From assembly GCF_023910625.1 (NCBI RefSeq), contig NZ_JAAVVW010000002.1:358024-422023 (forward strand): a stretch of DNA of 64,000 nt, written 5' to 3'. The notes beneath the pieces are model-generated. The model had not been told where the DNA came from, did no database searches, and was given only the letters and a program-made list of their open reading frames with translations. This document shows positions 35,746-45,918 of the stretch, one piece after another; the stretch's first letter is position 1, and every line of letters begins with the position of its first letter. The translations under genes and the position numbers were made by a program. This stretch comes from Limnohabitans sp. (GTDB lineage: Bacteria; Pseudomonadota; Gammaproteobacteria; Burkholderiales; Burkholderiaceae_C).

Positions 35746-37059
35746 TCAGTAGGTTTCGAGGTGCAGACGGCCTTCTTTTTTCAGCGCCGCGCCTACGGTA
35801 TCCCAATCAAGACCGGCGTTCTGTGCGATATCGCGCAAGGCCATCACCACGCCCTCCTCCATGCTTTTGAGGCCACAGACATAAAAGCAGGTGTTCGGGT
35901 CTTTGAGCTGCAGCGCGATGTCGGCGGCGCGCTCGCGCAGCGCGTCTTGCACATAACGCTTGGGCTTGCCCACTTCGCGCGAGAAAGCAAACTCGGTGTC
36001 AATGAAATCTTTGGGCAGGTTGTTGAGTGGGCCAAAGTACGGCAGCTCCGCGGGCGTGCGGGCACCGAAAAACAGCATCAGCTTGCCCCCTTCGAACTTG
36101 CCGCTGGCCCTCAGGCGGCGACGCCACTCGGTCATGGCCCGCATGGGGGCAGACCCTGTACCCGTGCAGATCATGACGATGTTGCTCTTGGGGTGGTTGG
36201 GCATCAGAAAGCTCGCGCCAAACGGCCCAATCACCTGCACCTTGTCACCGACCAACAGGTCGCACATGAAGTTGGAGGCCACGCCACGCACAGCTTGGCC
36301 ATCGTGGTCTTCGAGCACGCGCTTGATGGTGAGCGAAACATTGTTGTGCCCTGGGCGCTCGCCGTTGCGGGGGCTGGCAATGGAATACTGGCGCGCATGG
36401 TGCGGCTTGCCGTTGGCATCCAGCCCAGGCGGGATGATGCCAATCGACTGGCCCTCGAGCACCGGGAAAGGCATGCTGCCAAAGTCGAGCACGATGTGGT
36501 GCGTGTCGTAGTCTTGCTGGCCAACTTGTTGGCCGACCTCGGTCACGCGCAGGTTGCCCGTGACGGTAGCGGTGATGGTTTTGTCTTGCGCCTTGGGGCT
36601 ATAGAGGTTGGTATAGGCGTGGGCCGCAGACCAAGGAGGAATCGTCGCACCCAACTGGGCCGAGTTGAAGCCCGAAGCAGCGGCGGTGCTGACGGCCGAA
36701 GCCGAGGAAGAGGTAGCCGATTGCAATGCGGTTTGCGCTTGTTCTTGTGCGGTGTCTGCGACGCCGCCCGCAGCAGCCAACTCTTGAGCACTCAGTTCTG
36801 CGGGCAGGTCGTACCACTTGAGTTGTTCTTCGATGCTGTAGGCCTTGGCCTTGGGCACCATGCGCCAGTTGTCAATCGAGCCTGTCGGGCATGGTGAGAT
36901 GCAGTCCATGCAACCGTTGCAGATGTCGGCCTTGACCACGTAGTTGAGCGAGTCGTGCGTGATGGCACCGACCGGGCAGATCGCTTCGCAGGTGTTGCAG
37001 CGGATGCAGATTTCCGGGTCAATCAGGTGTTGCTTGATCAGCGTCGCTTCGGTGCTCAT
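35746..37059 (-). CDS. boxA: Benzoyl-CoA 2,3-epoxidase reductase subunit BoxA
   Basis: A 437-residue iron-sulfur flavoprotein starting [18 protein letters not shown]. The N-terminus has two 4Fe-4S motifs, [15 protein letters not shown] and [16 protein letters not shown] linker rich in Ala and Ser (about 95-125) leads to a ferredoxin-NADP reductase fold with [12 protein letters not shown] (FAD), [14 protein letters not shown] and [13 protein letters not shown] (NADPH). BoxA takes electrons from NADPH to the di-iron oxygenase BoxB. It is third in the order boxC-boxB-boxA, 308 bp after boxB, with two long hairpins in between. Confidence 0.97.
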   Translation of the reverse strand: MSTEATLIKQHLIDPEICIRCNTCEAICPVGAITHDSLNYVVKADICNGCMDCISPCPTGSIDNWRMVPKAKAYSIEEQLKWYDLPAELSAQELAAAGGVADTAQEQAQTALQSATSSSASAVSTAAASGFNSAQLGATIPPWSAAHAYTNLYSPKAQDKTITATVTGNLRVTEVGQQVGQQDYDTHHIVLDFGSMPFPVLEGQSIGIIPPGLDANGKPHHARQYSIASPRNGERPGHNNVSLTIKRVLEDHDGQAVRGVASNFMCDLLVGDKVQVIGPFGASFLMPNHPKSNIVMICTGTGSAPMRAMTEWRRRLRASGKFEGGKLMLFFGARTPAELPYFGPLNNLPKDFIDTEFAFSREVGKPKRYVQDALRERAADIALQLKDPNTCFYVCGLKSMEEGVVMALRDIAQNAGLDWDTVGAALKKEGRLHLETY

Positions 37060-37115
37060 GTCTTGGCTCTCTTGTGTTTGTCTGTTTTGTCTTGCTTTAG
37101 TCTGCGTGGTCCGCA

Positions 37116-37187
37116 ACGGCATGGCTGTGGGCCGGGCGCCTCATGCTGGGGTACCAGAAATCGGCGCCCGGCCCACAGCCATACCGT
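37116..37187. repeat. Long inverted repeat 1 in the boxB-boxA intergenic region
   Basis: Perfect 20-bp arms, ATGGCTGTGGGCCGGGCGCC at 37121-37140 and its complement at 37163-37182, extend to about 25 bp with one mismatch. They enclose a 22-base loop that itself can form CTGG-GGTA-CCAG. The loop reads TCATG, CT, GGGGTACC, AG, AAATC on the plus strand. No T tract follows, so it is not a standard terminator. Confidence 0.85.
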
Positions 37188-37257
37188 CGCTCAGTGGCTA
37201 CTTCAACCGTGCAAGTCTACTGGCAGCCTGTGCCTGCAGCACACCCATGTCATTGAA

Positions 37258-37317
37258 AGGGGAAGGGGCGGGTGACGATTTTCGGTACCCCGTCATGAGG
37301 AACCCGCCCCTTCCCCT
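37258..37317. repeat. Long inverted repeat 2 in the boxB-boxA intergenic region
   Basis: Perfect 16-bp arms, AGGGGAAGGGGCGGGT at 37258-37273 and its complement at 37302-37317, enclose a 28-base loop. On the minus strand the loop reads TCATG, AC, GGGGTACC, GA, AAATC, so it matches the loop of repeat 1 at 18 of 22 positions in the opposite orientation, while the arms are unrelated. A second stem GACG/CGTC can form within the loop. Confidence 0.85.
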
Positions 37318-37367
37318 GTCAACTGCCGCCCCCGCAACGAGTCAGAGGCAGCAGTCAAATCAGAACA

Positions 37368-38798
<1,431 letters not shown>

Positions 38799-38818
38799 GA
38801 TTTCCTGGGGGGGTTAAT

Positions 38819-38847
38819 GGGGTTTAGGGTTTAGGTTTAGGGTTGGG
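38819..38847. repeat. Telomere-like TTTAGGG tandem tract
   Basis: Between boxC and boxB lies GGGGTTTAGGGTTTAGG followed by TTTAGGGTTGGG, about four units of TTTAGG(G). It lies just upstream of the boxB ribosome binding site. Such G-rich tracts can form quadruplexes on one strand and are prone to slippage. Confidence 0.7.
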
Positions 38848-38897
38848 CGTTGGACTCCATCTTCACGCTCAACACTCAACGCATAACGCTGTACGAA

Positions 38898-40556
38898 TCA
38901 GACGCGATTCATATCAAACTGGACTTTCTCGCCTTTGCCGTAGACCTTCAGAGCACCCTTTTCGCCGACGGCGTTGGGGCGCTGGAAGATCCAGTTTTGC
39001 CAGGCGGTCAGGCGGCCAAAAATGCGGGTGGCCATGTTTTCCTTCTGGGCGAAACGCAGGTTGGCTTCCAAACCAGTCAAAGCATCGGGCGACATGGAAG
39101 AACGCTCTTCCAGGGCCAAGCGAATTTCGTCAGCCCAGTCAATGTCGTCAGGCGCAGCCGTGACCAAGCCCAGCGCCAAAGCGGCATCGGCGTCCAACAC
39201 TTGGCCAATCGCACCGCGTGCGGCTTCCATGGCGGGCACTTCTTCATAAAAGCGGCGCTGCAGGCGGGTCTGGTCGTTGACCATGGGGAAGAAGCCGAAG
39301 TTCATCTCGCTCAGTTGCAGCTTGGGCGCTTTGTCTGCGTCGTCAGGCAGCGCCAGCATGTATGCGCGGTCGGCGCAGAACGCCAGCTCGGCCAGCGTGC
39401 CCGCAAAGCACGTGCCTTCTTCGATCAGGGCGAACAGGCTGCGCGAAGACACGTCCATGCGGGCCAGCGTGCGGCGCAGCTGGCCAATGGTCTCGCGCAC
39501 CAGCCAGTGGTCTTTGTGGGCCAGCAAGGTGGCGTCAGACGCCAACACGGCCGCTGCATCGCCCAAAGTCTTGAGCACCCAGGTGCCGATGTCCAGTTCG
39601 TTGGTGCGCATGTGCAAGATGGCGTCGTCGAGTTCGCGCACCATCTGCAGCGGCCACCAGTTCACGCCTGCGGCTTCGATGCCATCGATATTCGTGGGCT
39701 GAGCAGAGGCCGGGGCTTTGACGGTGAAGGTGGCGATGCGCTTGGCGCGGTCGATGTCCACCGTGACGTTGGTGTAAGTCAGGGCATCGGCCGCGATGCT
39801 GCGGTTCAAGGGCGTCAAGCTCACGCCTTTGACGCCTGCGGTGCGGATGCTGCCAGCGGCCAGTTTTTTGGCACGAGTTTGCACGGCTTCCTTGAACACA
39901 GCGGGCTTGGCGATGGCATCGACCAGACGCCAGTCCACGGCTTTTTGACCCCGCACACCTTCCACGCTGGTGCAGAAGATATCGGCCAGGTCGTGGCGCA
40001 CATGGCGCTTGTCGGTCACGCGGGTCAGGCCGCCGGTACCGGGCAACACGCCGAGCAAAGGCACTTCAGGCAACGACACGGCGCTGGAGCGGTCATCGAC
40101 CAAGACGATTTCATCGCAAGCCAGGGCCAGCTCGTAGCCGCCGCCAGCGCAAGCGCCGTTCAGGGCTGCGACGAATTTCAGGCCGTCGTGCTTGCTGGAG
40201 TCTTCAATGCCGTTGCGGGTTTCGTTGGTGAACTTGCAAAAGTTCACTTTCCAGCCGTGCGTGGACACACCCAGCATGAAGATGTTGGCACCCGAGCAAA
40301 ACACGCGGTCACGCGCGCTGGTCACCACCACCGAGCGCACTTCGGGGTGCTCGAAACGGATGCGTTGCAGCGCATCGTGCAACTCAATGTCCACACCCAA
40401 GTCATAGCTGTTGAGCTTGAGTTTGTAGCCAGGGCGGATGCCAGCGTCTTCGTTGATGTTGATCGACAAGGTGGCGATCTCGCCCTCAAAAGCCAGCTGG
40501 ATGTGTTTGTATTGCGAGGGGTTGGTTTGGTAGTCAACCTGGAAAGCTTGCGTCAT
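38898..40556 (-). CDS. boxC: 2,3-epoxybenzoyl-CoA dihydrolase BoxC
   Basis: A 552-residue crotonase-superfamily protein, long for the superfamily but normal for BoxC. The CoA-binding/oxyanion segment AALNGACAGGGYELALACDE and PLLGVLPGTGGLTRVTDKR with DRVFCSGANIFMLG are visible in the N-terminal half. BoxC hydrolyses the ring epoxide to 3,4-dehydroadipyl-CoA semialdehyde and releases one carbon as formate. It is the first gene of the minus-strand run and is preceded by a control region with TGCA pairs. The gene for the next enzyme, boxD, is not in the window. Confidence 0.97.
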   Translation of the reverse strand: MTQAFQVDYQTNPSQYKHIQLAFEGEIATLSININEDAGIRPGYKLKLNSYDLGVDIELHDALQRIRFEHPEVRSVVVTSARDRVFCSGANIFMLGVSTHGWKVNFCKFTNETRNGIEDSSKHDGLKFVAALNGACAGGGYELALACDEIVLVDDRSSAVSLPEVPLLGVLPGTGGLTRVTDKRHVRHDLADIFCTSVEGVRGQKAVDWRLVDAIAKPAVFKEAVQTRAKKLAAGSIRTAGVKGVSLTPLNRSIAADALTYTNVTVDIDRAKRIATFTVKAPASAQPTNIDGIEAAGVNWWPLQMVRELDDAILHMRTNELDIGTWVLKTLGDAAAVLASDATLLAHKDHWLVRETIGQLRRTLARMDVSSRSLFALIEEGTCFAGTLAELAFCADRAYMLALPDDADKAPKLQLSEMNFGFFPMVNDQTRLQRRFYEEVPAMEAARGAIGQVLDADAALALGLVTAAPDDIDWADEIRLALEERSSMSPDALTGLEANLRFAQKENMATRIFGRLTAWQNWIFQRPNAVGEKGALKVYGKGEKVQFDMNRV

Positions 40557-40601
40557 GTGGGTGTCTCCGGTGGCAAGGGGATGTTGTTTTCGATCAAAAG
40601 A

Positions 40602-40615
40602 TGCATTTCATTGCA
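40602..40615. promoter_or_regulatory. Candidate BoxR operator half-site pair 1 (boxC promoter)
   Basis: TGCA-N6-TGCA at 40602-40605 and 40612-40615, 46 bp upstream of the boxC ATG. BzdR, the anaerobic paralogue of BoxR, is known to bind operators built of TGCA repeats, and the same spacing occurs twice more in this region and upstream of bclA. Confidence 0.65.
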
Positions 40616-40657
40616 TGTTAAATTGAATTTTAGTGCAGGTTGCATGGCCACACAATA

Positions 40658-40671
40658 TGCACTTTAATGCA
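40658..40671. promoter_or_regulatory. Candidate BoxR operator half-site pair 2 (boxC promoter)
   Basis: A second TGCA-N6-TGCA pair at 40658-40661 and 40668-40671. Two more TGCA sites lie between pairs 1 and 2 (40634, 40641). The number of sites within 100 bp is far above chance for this 4-base word. Confidence 0.65.
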
Positions 40672-40702
40672 TTTACTAAGTATTTACCCTAGTAAATGCA
40701 TT
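40666..40702. promoter_or_regulatory. Palindrome with 13-bp arms between boxR and boxC
   Basis: AATGCATTTACTA at 40666-40678 is repeated in inverted form (TAGTAAATGCATT) at 40690-40702, with an 11-base spacer. Each arm contains one TGCA. It lies 13 bp after the boxR stop, so it could be an operator for boxC, a hairpin at the end of the boxR message (a T tract follows on the plus strand only), or both. Confidence 0.6.
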
Positions 40703-40715
40703 TTTCTTCCACCCT

Positions 40716-41639
40716 TCAAACCGGCAGCGTCAAATGCTGGCGCACCGAAGTACGCAAGGCTTCAAAAGCCTGGTCTTCGCTGCGGCCACTGGTGTTGATG
40801 GCCAAGTCGGCCTTGGAATAAAAAGCCGAGCGACCTTCCAGGATGCGCTTGAGGTCTTCCATCGCCTCGCGGCTCGCGGCCATGGGGCGCATGTCACCCT
40901 GCGCGGCCACACGGCCCATGTGGTCAGCAGCATCGGCCTGAAGCCACACGGTCGTGCAATGCGAGAGCAGCAAATTGAAGTTGGCCGAGTCCGACACCAA
41001 GCCACCCGGTGTGGCGATGACGACTTCGGGGTAAATCTGGATCGCCTCTTCAAGCGCACGGCGCTCGTAGCGGCGGTAAGCGTTGGCGCCATAGAGGTTG
41101 TGAATCTCGCTGATCTGGCAACCGGCAAACTGCTCGATCTCACGGCTGAGCTCAATGAACGGAAAGCCCAAGTTGTCGGCCAGGCGCTGGCCCAGTGCGG
41201 TCTTACCGGCACCGCGCAAACCAATCAAGGCAATGCGGTTCTGGCGCTCTTGCGCGGTGCCGCCCTCGCCAAACAGCTCGACCAGTTGCATGCGGGCACG
41301 GCGCAGATCGGCCTCACTGCGTTTGGACAACAACTCGCGGATCAGCAGCCATTCGGGCGACGTGGTGGTCACATCGCCCAGCAACTCGGCCAGCGAGCAC
41401 TGCAGAGCAGTGGCCACTTGCAGCAGCACCAGCACCGACACGTTGCCCGTGCCGTATTCGAGGTTGGCCAAATGCCGCTCGGACACATCGGCCGCCAAGG
41501 CCACGGCACGGCGCGTCATGCCTTTGCGCGAGCGCAGCATGCGCACGCGCTCGCCCAACGCCACCAGGAATGGGTTACTTTTGGCTTGCGGCCCGGTCGG
41601 ATCGGTGGACAGTCTGACTTCAGAGGTCATGTTCAACAT
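40716..41639 (-). CDS. boxR: BoxR transcriptional regulator (XRE helix-turn-helix fused to shikimate kinase-like domain)
   Basis: A 307-residue regulator. Residues 25-85 form an XRE-type helix-turn-helix (VRMLRSRKGMTRRAVALAAD, then VSERHLANLEYGTGNVSV). Residues about 130-300 resemble shikimate kinase, with the P-loop IALIGLRGAGKTALGQRLA. In BoxR/BzdR proteins this domain senses benzoyl-CoA and releases the repressor. The gene sits between boxC (same strand) and the divergent benzoate-CoA ligase gene, with TGCA-N6-TGCA pairs on both sides. This placement fits control of both transcription units and of its own gene. Confidence 0.96.
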   Translation of the reverse strand: MLNMTSEVRLSTDPTGPQAKSNPFLVALGERVRMLRSRKGMTRRAVALAADVSERHLANLEYGTGNVSVLVLLQVATALQCSLAELLGDVTTTSPEWLLIRELLSKRSEADLRRARMQLVELFGEGGTAQERQNRIALIGLRGAGKTALGQRLADNLGFPFIELSREIEQFAGCQISEIHNLYGANAYRRYERRALEEAIQIYPEVVIATPGGLVSDSANFNLLLSHCTTVWLQADAADHMGRVAAQGDMRPMAASREAMEDLKRILEGRSAFYSKADLAINTSGRSEDQAFEALRTSVRQHLTLPV

Positions 41640-41688
41640 GGCTTTTCAAAAATAGGGTAAACCCTAGGACTTTTGGGAACTTGAAACA

Positions 41689-41702
41689 TGCACTTTATTG
41701 CA
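41689..41702. promoter_or_regulatory. Candidate BoxR operator upstream of boxR and bclA
   Basis: TGCA-N6-TGCA at 41689-41692 and 41699-41702, in the 158-bp divergent region between boxR and bclA. A further TGCA is at 41725. A separate perfect palindrome TAGGGTAAACCCTA lies at 41653-41666, closer to boxR. Confidence 0.65.
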
Positions 41703-41797
41703 TACTGACAGGTAAGCACAATAGTGCATCAAGTTCTGTTTATACCGCCAACTGGCCCACTTGAACACCTGAAGCCGAAATCACTTGGAGACACCGC

Positions 41798-43360
41798 ATG
41801 CACCACGCATCCCCACCGCCCACCGAATTCAACTTTGCCCAGCACCTGATCGCCAGCAACGCGACACGCCCCGATAAAACAGCGCTGATCGACGATGCCG
41901 GATCGCTCAGCTATGGCCAGCTGACCGAGCAGATCCGTCGCTTTGCCGGGGGATTGAAAGCGCTGGGTCTCAAACGCGAAGAACGCGTGCTGTTGCTCAT
42001 GCACGACAGCTGCGACTGGGTGGTGGCCTTTTTGGGCTCGCTCTATGCAGGCGTGGTCCCCGTGGCGGTGAACACTCTGCTCACCCCCGATGACTACGCT
42101 TTCATGCTGCGCAACAGTCGCGCCCAGGCTGCACTGGTGTCCGGTGCGCTGCTGCCCGCGCTCCAAGCCGCGATGGAACTGACCCAAACAGAAGTGGGCC
42201 ACGTCTTGGTTTCAAGGCCAACAGGTGCTTTGTCGCCAGGCCAGTTCAACATGGCCGACTTCGTGGCCCAAAACCCAGTCGCGCTGCCCACCTCCACAGG
42301 GGCTGATGAACCCGGTTTTTGGCTGTACTCCTCAGGCTCCACTGGTCAGCCCAAAGGCACGGTGCACAGCCAAGCCAACTTGTATTGGACGGCTGAGTTG
42401 TATGGCAAGGCGGTGCTCCATTTGCGCGAGAGCGATGTGGTGTTCTCGGCCGCCAAACTGTTCTTCGCTTACGGCCTGGGCAACGCCCTGACTTTCCCTT
42501 TGAGCGTGGGCGCAAGCGTGGTCCTGATGGCCGAGCGCCCCACCCCGGATGCCACCTTCAAGCGCATGGTGGACCACCAACCCACCGTCTTCTTCGGCGC
42601 GCCCACTGGCTACGGCGGCATGCTGGCCCAGCCCGGCTTGCCCGCCCAAAGTGCTGTGGCCTTGCGCCTGTGCTCGTCGGCAGGTGAAGCCCTGCCGCGC
42701 GACATCGCCGAGCGCTGGTCCAGCCACTTTGGCTGCGACATCATCGACGGCATCGGCTCGACCGAAATGCTGCACGTCTTTTTGTCCAACCGCCCCGGCG
42801 ATGTGCGCTACGGCACGACCGGCAAGGCCGTGCCCGGTTATGAAGTGCAGTTGCGGGGCGAGGACGGCAGCGTGCTCACAGGGCACGACGAGATAGGCGA
42901 TCTGTTCATCCAAGGCCCCAGCAGCGCTTTGATGTACTGGAACAACCGCGAGAAAACCCGCGACACTTTCCAGGGGGTGTGGACCAAGAGCGGCGACAAG
43001 TACAGCCGCGACCCCGACGGCTATTACACCTATGCCGGGCGCAACGACGACATGCTCAAGGTCAGCGGCATCTACGTCTCGCCATTTGAGGTCGAATCCA
43101 CACTGGTGCAGCATCCGGCGATTCTGGAAGCCGCCGTGATCGGCAAGCAAGACAGCGATGGCCTGACCAAAACCAAGGCCTTCATCGTGCTCAAAGCCGG
43201 CCAGCGCCTGACGCAGGACGAAGTCAAAGACTTCGTGAAGAATCGCCTGGCCCCTTACAAGTACCCGCGCTTCATTCAGTTTGTGGCCGAATTGCCCAAG
43301 ACGGCCACCGGCAAGATCCAGCGCTTCCGTTTACGCGATCTTGAAAAAACCAGCATCTGA
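41798..43360 (+). CDS. bclA: Benzoate-CoA ligase
   Basis: This 520-residue adenylate-forming enzyme makes benzoyl-CoA from benzoate, CoA and ATP, the entry step of the box pathway. The ATP loop FWLYSSGSTGQPKGTVHSQA, FFAYGLGNALTFPL, DGIGSTEMLHVFLSNRPGD and the C-terminal catalytic lysine segment LPKTATGKIQRFRLR are all present and match benzoate-CoA ligases closely. A TTGGAG ribosome binding site precedes the ATG by about 7 bases. It is divergent from boxR. Some activity on 4-hydroxy- or fluorobenzoates is common in the family but cannot be read here. Confidence 0.95.
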   Translation: MHHASPPPTEFNFAQHLIASNATRPDKTALIDDAGSLSYGQLTEQIRRFAGGLKALGLKREERVLLLMHDSCDWVVAFLGSLYAGVVPVAVNTLLTPDDYAFMLRNSRAQAALVSGALLPALQAAMELTQTEVGHVLVSRPTGALSPGQFNMADFVAQNPVALPTSTGADEPGFWLYSSGSTGQPKGTVHSQANLYWTAELYGKAVLHLRESDVVFSAAKLFFAYGLGNALTFPLSVGASVVLMAERPTPDATFKRMVDHQPTVFFGAPTGYGGMLAQPGLPAQSAVALRLCSSAGEALPRDIAERWSSHFGCDIIDGIGSTEMLHVFLSNRPGDVRYGTTGKAVPGYEVQLRGEDGSVLTGHDEIGDLFIQGPSSALMYWNNREKTRDTFQGVWTKSGDKYSRDPDGYYTYAGRNDDMLKVSGIYVSPFEVESTLVQHPAILEAAVIGKQDSDGLTKTKAFIVLKAGQRLTQDEVKDFVKNRLAPYKYPRFIQFVAELPKTATGKIQRFRLRDLEKTSI

Positions 43361-43407
43361 GGGCACGCACACCTGGCAGGCTGAACTTCAACTGCTACAG
43401 GTCTGAC

Positions 43408-45846
43408 TCACAACTGGAGTACGCGCTCGATTTGCTTTTGCAAGGCAGCCTGCGACATGGGTTTGGACACGTAACCATCTGCCCCCGCCGCGATGAAGCG
43501 CTCCTTGTCGCCCGTCATGGCATGGGCTGTGACCATCAGCACCGGCGTGCGCGCAATACCCCCGGTCTCCCGCTCTCGCAAGACCTTCAGGGCGGTCAAA
43601 CCGTCCATAACCGGCATCATCACGTCCATCAAGACCACATCAAAACGCTCTTGCGCCAGCCGGTCCAGCGCCTGCTGGCCATTGGCAACCGCCGCATAGC
43701 GGCAACCCATGCGCTGGAGCATGATCTCGGCCAGTTTGCGGTTGATGTCGTGGTCCTCCACCAACAGCACCGAGCAGGTCTTGCCCTGCGCAGCAGCGGT
43801 CAGCCCCGTGTTTGGCCTGGCCGGCGTGGGGACCGCACGCACGCTGGGCTGCTCCACCAAGCGGGCGGGCAAGGTGGCCACAAATGTTGCCCCCTGTCCA
43901 GGTCGGCCCTCGGCAGTGATGTGGCCCCCCATCAGTTGCAGCAAGCTGCGCGTGATGGCCAGGCCAAGGCCCGTGCCCCCAAATGAACGGGTCACCGAGC
44001 CATCTGCCTGGGTGAAGGGGCTGAACAGGGCTTCTGTGCGATCAGGGTCGAACCCGATGCCCGTGTCGATGATGCTGATGCGCAAAAGCACCGTTTTGGG
44101 GTCCAAGACGCGCACGAGTTCGGTCCTCACGGTGACCGAGCCCCGATCGGTGAACTTGATGGCGTTGCCGATCAGGTTGGTCAGAACCTGACGCATACGC
44201 ACCGGATCCATCCAAAGCAAATCGGGAATGTCGGCGGCGGTTTCCAGCCGAAAGTCCACGCCCTTGGCTGTGGCCAGTTGCTCCAGTGATCGCGCAGTGT
44301 GTCGCACGAGTTGAGCCGGACTGACCTCTAACAACTCCAACTCCAGCGCCTTGGCTTCGATTTTGGAGAAGTCCAGGATCTCGTTGATGATTTGCAACAA
44401 ATGATTGGCCGAGTCGCGCGCCAAAACCAGATACTCTTTTTGCCGCGCGGGGTCCTGGGTATCCAGCGCCAGCTCGGTCATGCCCACAATACCGTTCATG
44501 GGCGTACGGATTTCATGGCTCATATTGGCCAGAAACTCACCACGCAAGCGGTTGGCCTGCTCGGCTTTTTCCTTGGCCTCGACCAGCAGTTCCTGCGCGC
44601 TCTGAATGGCGGTGAAATCCTGCATGACCCCAATGTAGAAGTGCTGGTTATCCAGCCGGGTTTCGCTGATCATCAAGCGCACAGGGAACAAACTACCGTC
44701 ACGCCTGCGCCCCTGCAGAACAAGCGGCTGGTTCACCAAATTTTTCTCACCCAGGGGCAAGTAACGGTTCAAATATTGATCGTGGCTCGTCAGCTCGGCT
44801 TCGGCCATCAACATGTTCACACGCTGTCCCATCAGCGCTTGCATGGGGTAATCAAAAATGACAGCCGTGGCATCGTTGCATTGAACAATCTCGCCTTGCG
44901 CATTGGCCACCACCACCGCCTCAGGCACCGATTTGAAAATGCTTTGCAATTTGCCTTCACTCAGCCGCAGGTCCTTTTCGACCTGTTCACGCTCGGCAAT
45001 TTCCTCGCTGAGCTGACGAATAGCCACTTCCCGCTCGCTGGACAACTGGTGCGCAGTCATCAAGGCCATGCGGATGCGCTTGACCGAGAACCAGATCAAC
45101 AAAAATCCGAGCAACAACAAAAGCAGCAGAACCATAAAGGTGCGGTTAAGCACCCCAGTACTGGCCAGCTGCCATTGCGAAACCGGCAGCACCACCTCCA
45201 AGGCACCCCGCACATCACCCAGTTGCCAATCGGTCCGGGGCGAGCCCGGATAGTGGTTATGACAGGCCACACAACTGGCCAGCATCCGGTCGGCTTGGGC
45301 AAAGCGCAAGACGCGGCTGCCGTTGAGGACTTCTTCACGCACAAAGGGCTGGTTGGGCTTTTCCTTTAAGTGTTTCAGCGCTTGCTTCTGGAAATCGTCG
45401 AGTGAGCGATCTACCTCGCGCCACGGGAAAGGATGGTCACTGTACAAGCGCACCTGGGTGCCCCCATCGACTTTGGACAGGTAATGCCCCAGATCAATCG
45501 TCAAGGTCGCGGGCAAAGGCAAGGCGTTGTCTCGCGACTTGTAGTCGTGCGTGACCTCAAGCCCCCCCTGCACTGCGCGGGGAACCAGCTCTTGAGTGTA
45601 GAAATTTCGAAATTGCGTGACCGAATCCGCATGGGCCTGTGCACTCTCGGCTGCGTATTGCCGAACCATGGACTCGCTCGAGCGATAGGTGTAGATCACC
45701 ACAAAAAGAGCCATGACGATGAGCACGCCACCGAGCCATTCCATGGGCCAGCGCTGCAGCACTTGACGACACCAATCAATCAGACGCTTCAAGTCATTTA
45801 CTTTTAATGTTGATGGGAGAACGAATGATAGCAACGAACACCCCAA
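43408..45846 (-). CDS. Hybrid sensor histidine kinase/response regulator with heme-motif sensor domain
   Basis: An 812-residue membrane sensor if the TTG at 45846 is used; the ATG at 45744 (MEWLGGVLIVMA) is an alternative start. Order of domains: membrane helix (about 36-55), periplasmic DUF3365/Tll0287-like domain with CVACH (192-196), helix (about 236-254), PAS (about 295-410), HisKA with the phospho-site ANMSHEIRTPMNGIVG, HATPase (NLIGNAIKF, FGGTGLGLAI) and a receiver with LVEDHDINRKL and VVLMDVMMPVMDG. The CxxCH suggests a c-type heme that could sense redox state, oxygen or a gas. It is convergent with bclA. No output regulator is adjacent. Confidence 0.9.
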   Translation of the reverse strand: MGCSLLSFVLPSTLKVNDLKRLIDWCRQVLQRWPMEWLGGVLIVMALFVVIYTYRSSESMVRQYAAESAQAHADSVTQFRNFYTQELVPRAVQGGLEVTHDYKSRDNALPLPATLTIDLGHYLSKVDGGTQVRLYSDHPFPWREVDRSLDDFQKQALKHLKEKPNQPFVREEVLNGSRVLRFAQADRMLASCVACHNHYPGSPRTDWQLGDVRGALEVVLPVSQWQLASTGVLNRTFMVLLLLLLLGFLLIWFSVKRIRMALMTAHQLSSEREVAIRQLSEEIAEREQVEKDLRLSEGKLQSIFKSVPEAVVVANAQGEIVQCNDATAVIFDYPMQALMGQRVNMLMAEAELTSHDQYLNRYLPLGEKNLVNQPLVLQGRRRDGSLFPVRLMISETRLDNQHFYIGVMQDFTAIQSAQELLVEAKEKAEQANRLRGEFLANMSHEIRTPMNGIVGMTELALDTQDPARQKEYLVLARDSANHLLQIINEILDFSKIEAKALELELLEVSPAQLVRHTARSLEQLATAKGVDFRLETAADIPDLLWMDPVRMRQVLTNLIGNAIKFTDRGSVTVRTELVRVLDPKTVLLRISIIDTGIGFDPDRTEALFSPFTQADGSVTRSFGGTGLGLAITRSLLQLMGGHITAEGRPGQGATFVATLPARLVEQPSVRAVPTPARPNTGLTAAAQGKTCSVLLVEDHDINRKLAEIMLQRMGCRYAAVANGQQALDRLAQERFDVVLMDVMMPVMDGLTALKVLRERETGGIARTPVLMVTAHAMTGDKERFIAAGADGYVSKPMSQAALQKQIERVLQL

Positions 45847-45918
45847 TCACACTCTCAATCGAACAAGAGGCTCGCGCTCATGCAAGCGACCGGCACGTGA
45901 CTGTGTCGCTTGGCGTGC

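Noticed and set aside
45883-45912. Hairpin CAAGCGAC/GTCGCTTG after apbC as a terminator
   Set aside because: The 8-bp stem is perfect, but no T tract follows on the apbC strand.
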